Below are positions 26,214-32,732 of a DNA stretch of 64,000 bases, piece by piece (within the stretch, counting starts at the first letter, position 1; every line of letters begins with the position of its first letter). Location: the NCBI GenBank assembly GCA_021199375.1, contig JAJQIB010000005.1:1-64000 (forward strand). Reading direction: 5' to 3'. Under the pieces are notes generated by a model. It was not told the origin of the DNA and did not search any database. It saw nothing but the letters and a program-made list of their open reading frames with translations. The position numbers and the translations under genes are program-made. The stretch is from Ruminococcus sp. GTDB lineage: Bacteria; Bacillota; Clostridia; Oscillospirales; Ruminococcaceae.

Positions 26214-27233
26214 ATGACAAAGAAGATACTTATAGCCGAAAGCTCAGGAGTCTTTTGTGCGCTTGTCGAGAAGATTTTGCAAAGCTGCGATGGGTTTGCT
26301 CCATGTGGCAGGGCGAGTGATGTCTACCAGGCGGCGGCGATGGTTCAAAAGCATTCTCCTGACCTCGTGATTTTAGCATCACGCTTAGGCGGCATGGACA
26401 CGGTCAAGTTTTTACAGCAGCTCATTCCGCAATATCCTGTACCGGTGATTGTCTGTGCCGACAACCGTTCACGAGCCTCAGCCTCGCTTTGTGCAGGAGC
26501 GGCAGATTACATAGTAAAGCCCAAAAGCAACACCGCCTATGATCTGTTTAAGCAGCAGCTTATAGCCTCGATAAAAAATGCGGCAAATCTGCGACAGGTG
26601 GTTTGTGAGGGCATGGTGTATCCGCTGAGGGAGACACCTGCCCAAAAGCGTTCGGACGACAGGCTTATTCTTATCGGCGGAAGTGCGGGAAGTACTCAGG
26701 CTTTACCAATAATACTAAGCAGCTTTACACCTGATATGCCCTCTACTGCGGTTACGCTTCATATGCCTGAGGGCTACACTAAGATGTACGCTGTCACAAC
26801 AAATCGCAGCGTGCCGATTAGAGTAGCCGAGGCAGTAGATCTAATGCCGCTTAATGTGGGTACAGCTGTACTTGCACAGGGCGCAAAGCACATGATGCTC
26901 TCACGTGGCGAGGATGGATTTTGCGTCAATCTCGGAGGAAGTGAGCGTGTTTCAGGGCATTGCCCTTCGGTAGATGTGCTCTTTCATTCGGCGGTGAGCC
27001 TTAATCCCAAACGCACCATAGCGGTGCTTCTGACGGGAATGGGAACAGATGGCGCAAGGGGATTGCTTGAGCTAAGAAGGGCAGGCGCCTACACAATTGG
27101 ACAGGACGAAAAAAGCTCGCTTGTATACGGTATGCCTAAGGCGGCGTATGACATGGGTGCGGTATGTAAGCAGTGCGCACTTCAAGATATTGCAAGCGAG
27201 ATTAAATTAAAGCTTAAGGAGTGGGGTGATTAG
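26214..27233 (+). CDS. cheB: Methylesterase CheB with phosphorylation-dead receiver
   Basis: 339 aa. The C-terminal catalytic domain (about 155-339) keeps the esterase triad: Ser in GGSAGSTQA, His in TLHMPEGY, Asp in TGMGTDGARG. The N-terminal receiver-like domain (about 1-120) keeps the Lys of YIVKPK. It has lost the acidic pair (IAESS in place of VDDS) and, at the phospho-acceptor position, reads VILASRLGGMD where VTLDVEMPRMD is usual, so Asp is replaced by Ala. It cannot be phosphorylated in the usual way. The start follows GGAGGACG; a longer frame runs back into cheR. Confidence 0.9.
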   Translation: MTKKILIAESSGVFCALVEKILQSCDGFAPCGRASDVYQAAAMVQKHSPDLVILASRLGGMDTVKFLQQLIPQYPVPVIVCADNRSRASASLCAGAADYIVKPKSNTAYDLFKQQLIASIKNAANLRQVVCEGMVYPLRETPAQKRSDDRLILIGGSAGSTQALPIILSSFTPDMPSTAVTLHMPEGYTKMYAVTTNRSVPIRVAEAVDLMPLNVGTAVLAQGAKHMMLSRGEDGFCVNLGGSERVSGHCPSVDVLFHSAVSLNPKRTIAVLLTGMGTDGARGLLELRRAGAYTIGQDEKSSLVYGMPKAAYDMGAVCKQCALQDIASEIKLKLKEWGD

Positions 27234-27686
27234 ATGGCTGATGTAGAGCTAAGGAGCTACATGCTTTTTAAGACGGCAGGAGTTGACTTTGCCTGCGACT
27301 TTGACAGCATCATACGAATCGATGCTGCATCGAGCGCTGATATAACCCCCGCTCCGTCATTTCCCGACTATATGAGCGGCACGGTGGTGCTTGACGGCGA
27401 GGTCGTTCCCGTGGTAGATACTGCCAAACGCTTCGGACTCGGAAGCCTTCAAAAGGGATCTCACAGCTGCTTTATACTCGCACGCCTTGAGGACAGCGAG
27501 CTTAAAAAAAGCTACGATAAGCTTGCCGCCTGGGTGGACGAGATAAACGGTTCTGCAAAGGTATCAAGCATAAGCCCTCCGCCTGCGCTAAATGATGAAA
27601 GCTTTAGCGAGTATGTGGCAGGCACCTTTCTTTATGAGGATAGAACCTACTACGTAATAACGCCCGAAAAGCTGGCGTGGAAATAG
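27234..27686 (+). CDS. CheW-like coupling protein (second copy)
   Basis: 150-aa CheW-domain protein with the core PSFPDYMSGTVVLDGEVVPVVDTAKRFGLG. Compared with the first CheW, the second half diverges and has an insertion around residues 95-125. It begins directly at the cheB stop. It may serve a different receptor set or compete with the first CheW. Confidence 0.8.
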   Translation: MADVELRSYMLFKTAGVDFACDFDSIIRIDAASSADITPAPSFPDYMSGTVVLDGEVVPVVDTAKRFGLGSLQKGSHSCFILARLEDSELKKSYDKLAAWVDEINGSAKVSSISPPPALNDESFSEYVAGTFLYEDRTYYVITPEKLAWK

Positions 27687-27692
27687 CACAAA

Positions 27693-27733
27693 ATAGGAGT
27701 ACAGCAGTTTGCTTGCTGTACTCCTATTGTTTT
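27693..27733 (+). terminator. Terminator between the che operon and the TraB-family gene
   Basis: A 14-bp perfect stem (ATAGGAGTACAGCA/TGCTGTACTCCTAT) with a 7-nt loop is followed by TGTTTTT. It lies between convergent genes and reaches the stop codon of the minus-strand gene. Confidence 0.88.
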
Positions 27734-28758
27734 TAATACTCCACCCTCTCGACAGTATATCCATCCGCTTCAAGCAGTGCGATAATCCCCTCATCGCCTA
27801 CAAAGTGCGATAGTCCGACAATAAACAGCGTCTTTTGACCCTCGTCAATCATCCTCTCGGCTCGCTCTACCATTCGTCTGTTGCGCTCTATTACAAAAAG
27901 CTCATAGTATTCCTCTCGTGCTTCAAGCTGCTCCTCGGTGTAGTCCTCGCTGTAGCTGTAGGTGTACTCCTCAAACGCTTCGAGATCTCCCGTTCTCCAC
28001 GCCTCATGCTGCTCGTCAATGTGCTTTAGCGTTTGCTCCTCATCTGCGGTGCAGGTCTCGTATATCAGCAGATCTAGCACATTATCCGGCATATCGCAGT
28101 AGACGTTCACCTTCTCCTCAAGCGTTTCAATCGAGTAAATCTCCTTGCCCTCAATGTTTGTCGACAGCTGAAGCACACGGTCGAGCCCGATTGTTGCGCT
28201 GTATTCGCCGACGGTTTCAGAGCTCTCCTCAAGCGACTCGTACGCCGCCCAGGGCATCAGGTCGTCAAGGTGATTCATATCCAAGCCGTTTTCATCAGCG
28301 TAATCACAGAGCGCACTGTATGTCTCCTCCGATAAGTGGTTAGCGAGCGTGTCGCCTTCCTCACAGGTGTAGGAACCATGCACCTCTACATCTGAGATTA
28401 TCCCTGCCGAATCAACGTTGTTTATCTCGACAGCAATAACGTCCGCCTGCTCAAACGCCTCCTTAAAGATGTCGGGAAGCGGGTAGTCCTCCTCCTTAAG
28501 TGCGTGCATACTCCCCGTCATGTATATCGAATTGCCCTCGTCATCGCTGACAAGCCATATTGCGGGAGATATATCCGCACACTCCTCACCCTCGTCGGCA
28601 AACACCTCAACCTCAGGCGAGGTGGTGTTCTTTTTTATGACGAATATCGAATCATTCTCGCTGTCAAATCCTCTGTTAGCGGCGAGATCTATCAGCAATC
28701 TCGCTATGACGGCAAGCAGTATTAGCAAAGCCCCGACAATCACAGCATTTCTTCTCAT
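27733..28758 (-). CDS. TraB/GumN family protein
   Basis: 341 aa, anchored by one N-terminal membrane helix (about 5-25), with the rest outside or facing the membrane. The two family motifs are IYMTGSMHALKEEDYPLP (about residue 78) and TLFIVGLSHFVGDEGIIALLEADGY near the C terminus. The family includes Tiki-type metalloproteases, but most bacterial members have no known substrate. Rich in Glu and Asp. An ACGGAGG site precedes the ATG. Confidence 0.85.
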   Translation of the reverse strand: MRRNAVIVGALLILLAVIARLLIDLAANRGFDSENDSIFVIKKNTTSPEVEVFADEGEECADISPAIWLVSDDEGNSIYMTGSMHALKEEDYPLPDIFKEAFEQADVIAVEINNVDSAGIISDVEVHGSYTCEEGDTLANHLSEETYSALCDYADENGLDMNHLDDLMPWAAYESLEESSETVGEYSATIGLDRVLQLSTNIEGKEIYSIETLEEKVNVYCDMPDNVLDLLIYETCTADEEQTLKHIDEQHEAWRTGDLEAFEEYTYSYSEDYTEEQLEAREEYYELFVIERNRRMVERAERMIDEGQKTLFIVGLSHFVGDEGIIALLEADGYTVERVEY

Positions 28759-28776
28759 AGAACCTCCGTAAAAGAA

Positions 28777-28803
28777 AAAGCTCCGTGTGCGTCACGGAGC
28801 TTT
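28777..28803 (-). terminator. Terminator downstream of the first pilin gene
   Basis: Stem AAAGCTCCGTG/CACGGAGCTTT with a 5-nt loop; on the minus strand it is followed by TTTTTCTTT. Confidence 0.85.
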
Positions 28804-28831
28804 AGTTTCCCAAAAATTATCGATTGGATAA

Positions 28832-29368
28832 TCACGAATAGGTTGAATACTTGTAAGCAGCTGTGCTTAGGCAAATTGTTGAAGATGATACAGCATTCCA
28901 TGTATCCCACTCGATAGCATCAGGATACTCACCAACCATCTCATCACTTTCGGTCTTAGCCCAGAATACTACATAGGAATCCTGACCATTAATGGTCTCA
29001 GCCGTTACCTTGAAGCATCCAGCCTCGTCACCGTTCTCAGCGAGAACCTGAGCAACCTTCTTAGCACCCTTATCACTGATAGAAGCAGCGTTAGCAGCCT
29101 TATAAACAGTGTTCTTCTTGATTGCGTAGTCGCTTGCGGTAGTAGCAGTAGTAAGAACAGCACTCTTAGCGAAACCATTGGTTTCAGCGTCAGCCATGAT
29201 CTCTGCTACAGCGTTGTAAGCGGTCTTTGCGTTTGAGTTTGCGGTCTTTAGTCTGGACTTCTTAACATAGTTAAGCATTGAAGGAACTAGAATAGCTGCC
29301 AAAACGCCGATGATGGCAATAACTACAACTAGCTCAACCAGAGTAAAACCTTTCTGTGACTTCTTCAT
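28832..29368 (-). CDS. Type IV pilin-like protein (pilin 1)
   Basis: 178 aa with a class III prepilin signal: the short basic leader MKKSQKG is cut before FTLVELVVVIAIIGVLAA, the hydrophobic helix with Glu at position 5. A polar C-terminal domain of about 140 residues has no obvious Cys pair close to the end. The first 32 codons and 30-40 bp of upstream sequence are almost base-for-base identical to the pilin genes at 41774 and 42849. Shared C-terminal features are NGDEAG and a YPDAxxWDxWN segment. No strong promoter is visible just upstream. An integrase gene lies behind it. Confidence 0.85.
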   Translation of the reverse strand: MKKSQKGFTLVELVVVIAIIGVLAAILVPSMLNYVKKSRLKTANSNAKTAYNAVAEIMADAETNGFAKSAVLTTATTASDYAIKKNTVYKAANAASISDKGAKKVAQVLAENGDEAGCFKVTAETINGQDSYVVFWAKTESDEMVGEYPDAIEWDTWNAVSSSTICLSTAAYKYSTYS

Positions 29369-29479
29369 AGAAAAATCCCTCCATAAATTTAAATATAGTG
29401 TGTTTATAAAGACTTGAGATTTCTGAGAATGTCACTTTTGCGCAAAACTCCACGCTTTTCTCACCCTTGCCAAATTCTT

Positions 29480-29499
29480 GAGGTCAAGATTAGGTCCAG
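29480..29499. repeat. Paired 11-bp repeats, left of the integrase
   Basis: Two near copies of GAGGTCCAGTT with 11-bp period (GAGGTCAAGAT, then TAGGTCCAGTT). The same pair occurs in the same orientation at 31153, on the other side of the integrase gene. Possible arm-type binding sites. Confidence 0.5.
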
Positions 29500-29531
29500 T
29501 TTTTGAATTTGTATAAATCTGGATGTTCGGT

Positions 29532-30713
29532 TTATTCCTCCTCCTTGTTCATGTCGGTGGGCACTCCTACAATGCTTACAAACGCATCACAAGCTACCTC
29601 GTCCGCAGTTTTTAGCGCGTGCGAGTATATATTTATCGTTGTCGAGGTTGAGGCGTGTCCTAATCGCTTCGATACCGTCACAATGTCCACACCGTCATTT
29701 ATCAGCAGACTAGCCGCCGTGTGCCTGAATTCGTGCGGATTTATATGCTCAAAACCGTTCCTCTTGCAAAAGCTTGTCAGCCACCTGTTGTATCTGTCGG
29801 GATTCATCATTCCGCCAAGGTTATTGCTTTCGTTTATAAATATCCACCCCTCATCGTGGTATTCATCTCCCTTAGCCTCTATTAGCTTGTCCTGTGCCTT
29901 CTTGTACTCCCTTAATAGGTCAATTAGGTATTGCGGAAGCGCCAAAAGCCTTTCCGAGCTTTGCGTTTTCGGTGTCGTAGCTATCGTTTGTCCGCCCGCT
30001 CTCGTCACATTCCTCTCAATAGTCGCTATTCGCCTATCGAAGTCTATATCCGTCCATTTTAAGCCCATAATCTCCCCACGCCTTGCGCCTGTGTAGATTA
30101 GCATCATCGTGAGCGTTTTAAACATTATTTCCTCGTCCTCAAGCGCGCGTATAACCGCCTGAAGCTCGTCCTTTTCAAGCGTTTTTGCCGCCGTCCTCTG
30201 CCTTTTCGGCACCACCGCTCTGCGCGCCGGATTTTTCTCTATCTCCTCATCGGTAACAGCCTGCTCAAGTATTCCGTTTATAAACACATGAAATGTCTTT
30301 ATCGTACTCGCCGCAATCCCTTCATCAAAAAGCTTAGCATAAAAATCCGTGAGTATCTTAGGTGTTATCTCCGTTAGCTTTAGATTTCCTATTTCCTTGT
30401 TTATATGCTGCAGCCAAAAGTCATAGTTTATTATCGTCGTCTTCTTAAGTCCCTTCATTCCCTTGAGCCTAATGTAATACTCCCCGTAATTTGCAAAGGT
30501 TTTTGAGCGGTCATAATTCGTTTCACGCATCTCGCATTCCCTGTCAAATTCAACCGCCAAGCGCTTAAGCTCCCTTTCCCTTTCGCGCTTGCTCAGTCCT
30601 TCGGGAATATACACCGTTTTCGTATACGGATTGACACCCTCACCACGATAATACCTTAGCCTATATGATATTATCTTACCCTTCTTGTTCTTCCTAGCAG
30701 ATATGCTTGACAT
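29532..30713 (-). CDS. Tyrosine recombinase/integrase
   Basis: 393-aa phage/ICE-type site-specific integrase. A small N-terminal arm-binding region is followed by a SAM-like core-binding domain (about 70-150) and the catalytic domain. Catalytic residues are visible: Arg in YTGARRGEIMGLKW, HxxR in NPHEFRHTAASLLI, His in GHASTSTTINIY and Tyr in IYSHA. The start is placed at MSSISARKNKKGK because AAAGGA lies 10 bp before it; an in-frame ATG 24 codons earlier has no site. No excisionase, replication or conjugation gene accompanies it. Confidence 0.9.
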   Translation of the reverse strand: MSSISARKNKKGKIISYRLRYYRGEGVNPYTKTVYIPEGLSKRERERELKRLAVEFDRECEMRETNYDRSKTFANYGEYYIRLKGMKGLKKTTIINYDFWLQHINKEIGNLKLTEITPKILTDFYAKLFDEGIAASTIKTFHVFINGILEQAVTDEEIEKNPARRAVVPKRQRTAAKTLEKDELQAVIRALEDEEIMFKTLTMMLIYTGARRGEIMGLKWTDIDFDRRIATIERNVTRAGGQTIATTPKTQSSERLLALPQYLIDLLREYKKAQDKLIEAKGDEYHDEGWIFINESNNLGGMMNPDRYNRWLTSFCKRNGFEHINPHEFRHTAASLLINDGVDIVTVSKRLGHASTSTTINIYSHALKTADEVACDAFVSIVGVPTDMNKEEE

Positions 30714-30809
30714 TCTATTAGCATCCTTTCGTTTAATATTAAATCGCGCCAAAAGCCATTGATAACCACGCTCATCAAATATCACTTTTTAGCACAAATT
30801 TCAAATATC

Positions 30810-30826
30810 TTAAAGCGGAGCGAAGC
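30810..30826 (+). repeat. 17-bp repeat TTAAAGCGGAGCGAAGC, copy 1
   Basis: An identical copy occurs at 38073-38089. Both lie in intergenic DNA just upstream of a minus-strand gene. Likely the edge of a small dispersed repeat. Confidence 0.55.
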
Positions 30827-30832
30827 GAGATA

Positions 30833-31064
30833 TGCTTGTTGTACGAACTTGTTCGTACCAATCTCATGAGCTGACAGCCGCCTTTGCTAAAGCACGGCAA
30901 CAAGCAAGCATTAGGAGCCGTCAGGCTCCGCTGGATTTCAGTGGGGTGCGGGTGTCCAGTGGACACCTCTGCGAAGCAGAAGCACCGACCGAACCGACAG
31001 GTGAGAAATTAGTTTTACCCCCCCACTGAAAGACAGGATGAACCTCCACCTAAGAGGTGGGGGT
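30833..31064. other. Hairpin-dense region behind the integrase, possible structured RNA or element end
   Basis: This 550-bp gene-free interval (30714-31264) contains nested perfect helices. TGCTTGTTG (30833) pairs with CAACAAGCA (30898). GTACGAAC-TT-GTTCGTAC lies at 30841-30858 and GGAGCC-GTCA-GGCTCC at 30914-30929. TTTCAGTGGGG (30936-30946) pairs with CCCCACTGAAA (31021-31031) and encloses GGTGTCC/GGACACC (30951-30967) and TCTGC/GCAGA (30968-30980). A last hairpin is ACCTCCACCT/AGGTGGGGGT (31042-31064). Such density suggests a folded RNA or a single-stranded transposon end (IS200/IS605-like). Orientation is unknown, and no transposase is present. Confidence 0.5.
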
Positions 31065-31152
31065 CATCATGCTTGAATTATATCACTCTTCAATAAATTT
31101 GTCAAACATTCTTCCTCACTCGCTGTCAAATTGCCACATCCTGTAAAAAATC

Positions 31153-31172
31153 GAGGTCCAGTTGAGGTCCAG
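31153..31172. repeat. Paired 11-bp repeats, right of the integrase
   Basis: GAGGTCCAGTT followed at once by GAGGTCCAGAA, the same tandem arrangement and orientation as at 29480. Together the pairs bracket the integrase and the hairpin region. Confidence 0.5.
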
Positions 31173-31224
31173 AAAATCACCTCAAAGCGCTTCTAAATTT
31201 TTTCTAAACATTTTGTAAAAAATA

Positions 31225-31258
31225 ATCACCACCGGGCTATTTTTGACCTGATGGTGAT
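31225..31258 (-). terminator. Terminator downstream of the Fic gene
   Basis: ATCACCA pairs with TGGTGAT around an imperfect inner stem. On the minus strand it is followed by TATTTTTT. T-rich flanks on both sides allow bidirectional use. Confidence 0.6.
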
Positions 31259-31264
31259 GCTTTT

Positions 31265-32314
31265 CTATTTTTTTCTAATATATCTCGTCGCCCTTCCCTT
31301 GCCAACTCGTATTATAGCGTCGCTTTTAACCATAGCTCCTAACACAGCTTCAACAGTTGTAGGACTGACATCGGGGAGGATATCGCATATTTCAGATTTT
31401 GATATAGGCGTTAGGCTATTAAGAACCGTCGCTTCTATACGTGCCTTTTTGGTTATTTTTCTGCCATTTACAACCGCAAAGCGCTTGTCCAGCTCCTTGT
31501 AGCACATATACAGCGTTGATAAAAAGCTTTCCATAAAAGGGAAATAGCTGCTCTCATTCCTGCTCCATCCCACAGAGGACTGCTTAAGCGAATCATAATA
31601 GTATCCCTTATATTTATTAATCTGCTCCTCAAAGGATATATATTTACCCACATCAAAACCTAGCTTGTATAAAAGCAACAGCGATAATAGGCGTGACATT
31701 CTGCCATTACCGTCACGAAATGGATGTATACACAAAAAATCCAAAATGACACATGGAATTAAAAGCAGCTGGTTTATGCTCGAATTGCCTCGCGCATCCA
31801 TAAAAGCAAGCTCTAGCTGCTCCATAGCCCTCGGAGTCTCAGCAGCCGATGTTGGACGAAATCGTATACCTCTGTTTCCGTCCGCGTCAATTTCTATGAT
31901 TAAATTATCATCCGTCTTGTACCTTCCGCCATACTCATAATCTGTAAATGACATCATTATTTCATGTAAGCGTAATATGTCACTCTGATTAAAATCAATA
32001 TGCTCATAGCCTAAATGAATCTCGTTAAGTGCATCTCTGTACCCTGCGATTTCAGCCTCGTTGTGATTAAGCGGAGAGCTGTCTTGATTGACAATAGCCA
32101 CAATGCGCTCATCACTTGTAACAATGCCCTCAATCTCATTAGAGCTTTTTACCGACTGTATTTTTGCAACCGCCTCCAGCTCACTGAAAATCTTTGCGTA
32201 ATCCTCCTTGCGCACACCCGCCATTGTTTTTAACGAATAAATATTAGATGTAAGATTAAGCAGATTTGACGGCAACAAGCCGTTATCCAAAAAGGAGTAA
32301 TCAAATTTTCTCAT
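31265..32314 (-). CDS. Fic family protein with C-terminal winged helix
   Basis: 349 aa. Fic enzymes transfer AMP or similar groups to target proteins. The active motif HPFRDGNGRMSR is fully intact. An N-terminal inhibitory helix is present as SSNEIEG (class II Fic), whose Glu blocks ATP positioning, so the enzyme is probably self-inhibited at rest. The last 60 residues (EATVLNSLTPISKSEICDIL...GKGRATRYIRKK) look like a winged-helix DNA-binding domain. The start at MRKFDYSF follows AAAGGACGAG. No antitoxin gene adjoins it, fitting a class II protein that carries its own inhibitor. Confidence 0.9.
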   Translation of the reverse strand: MRKFDYSFLDNGLLPSNLLNLTSNIYSLKTMAGVRKEDYAKIFSELEAVAKIQSVKSSNEIEGIVTSDERIVAIVNQDSSPLNHNEAEIAGYRDALNEIHLGYEHIDFNQSDILRLHEIMMSFTDYEYGGRYKTDDNLIIEIDADGNRGIRFRPTSAAETPRAMEQLELAFMDARGNSSINQLLLIPCVILDFLCIHPFRDGNGRMSRLLSLLLLYKLGFDVGKYISFEEQINKYKGYYYDSLKQSSVGWSRNESSYFPFMESFLSTLYMCYKELDKRFAVVNGRKITKKARIEATVLNSLTPISKSEICDILPDVSPTTVEAVLGAMVKSDAIIRVGKGRATRYIRKK

Positions 32315-32329
32315 ATCATCTCGTCCTTT

Positions 32330-32367
32330 CTGCATATTATTATACCACAAAATATGCAGAAAATCAA
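32330..32367 (-). promoter_or_regulatory. Fic gene promoter overlapped by an inverted repeat
   Basis: On the minus strand TTGATT (32367-32362), 17 bp, TATAAT (32344-32339). A 9-bp perfect inverted repeat, CTGCATATT/AATATGCAG (32330-32338 and 32351-32359), straddles the -10 element and would block RNA polymerase if bound. It is a natural operator candidate for the winged-helix domain of the Fic protein itself. Confidence 0.6.
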
Positions 32368-32436
32368 GTGTAAATGCGAATCATATGCATATTTAATAAA
32401 AACATAACTACTCTAAAGCTACCCTTAGCACAAAAA

Positions 32437-32467
32437 AAGATGGACACGATTTTCTCGTATCCATCTT
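32437..32467 (-). terminator. Terminator of tRNA-Leu(GAG)
   Basis: Stem AAGATGGA-ACGA/TCGT-TCCATCTT with one mismatch, followed on the minus strand by TTTTT. Confidence 0.8.
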
Positions 32468-32476
32468 AGCTTTCTT

Positions 32477-32560
32477 TGGTGCGGCAAACGGGACTTGAAC
32501 CCGTACGTCGTTGACACACGCCCCTCAAACGTGCCTGTCTGCCTATTCCAGCACTGCCGC
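32477..32560 (-). tRNA. tRNA-Leu (anticodon GAG)
   Basis: 84-nt class II tRNA on the minus strand. The acceptor GCGGCAG pairs with TTGCCGC, the anticodon loop is TTGAGGG in a CACGT/GCGTG stem, a long variable arm follows, then the T loop TTCAAGT. CCA is encoded. Confidence 0.93.
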
Positions 32561-32593
32561 ATATTCAAGCAACCTTATCAACGTTGCTCAAAT

Positions 32594-32622
32594 ATTATAT
32601 CATATATTCCGACTCCTGTCAA
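32594..32622 (-). promoter_or_regulatory. Promoter of tRNA-Leu(GAG)
   Basis: Minus-strand TTGACA (32622-32617), 17 bp, TATAAT (32599-32594): full consensus. Confidence 0.85.
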
Positions 32623-32692
32623 GCATCTCACCATAAATAGATATTTTTTTACACTTTATACATAGTTAATTCACGATTGTCATACGCCAGTG

Positions 32693-32712
32693 ATTGTTCC
32701 ACGTGGAACAAT
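32693..32712. promoter_or_regulatory. parS-like centromere site
   Basis: The 20-bp perfect palindrome ATTGTTCCACGTGGAACAAT contains TGTTCCACGTGGAACA, which fits the ParB-binding consensus TGTTNCACGTGNAACA at every defined position. It lies between convergent units (tRNA-Leu and the XRE regulator), not in a promoter, as expected for parS rather than an operator. No parA or parB gene is in the window. Confidence 0.75.
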
Positions 32713-32732
32713 TGTTCTAATATCACAAGCCA

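Noticed and set aside
29369-29531. A promoter directly upstream of pilin 1
   Set aside because: TTGACC and TTGGCA are present on the minus strand, but neither has a -10 at 16-18 bp.
30832-31029. 65-aa reading frame in the hairpin region
   Set aside because: Its sequence is explained by the palindromes; no ribosome-binding site.
30810-31080. CRISPR array
   Set aside because: The repeats are inverted and different from each other; there is no direct repeat with regular spacers, and no cas gene.
32693-32712. The palindrome as an operator of the XRE gene
   Set aside because: It lies downstream of that gene's stop codon, more than 1.4 kb from its promoter.
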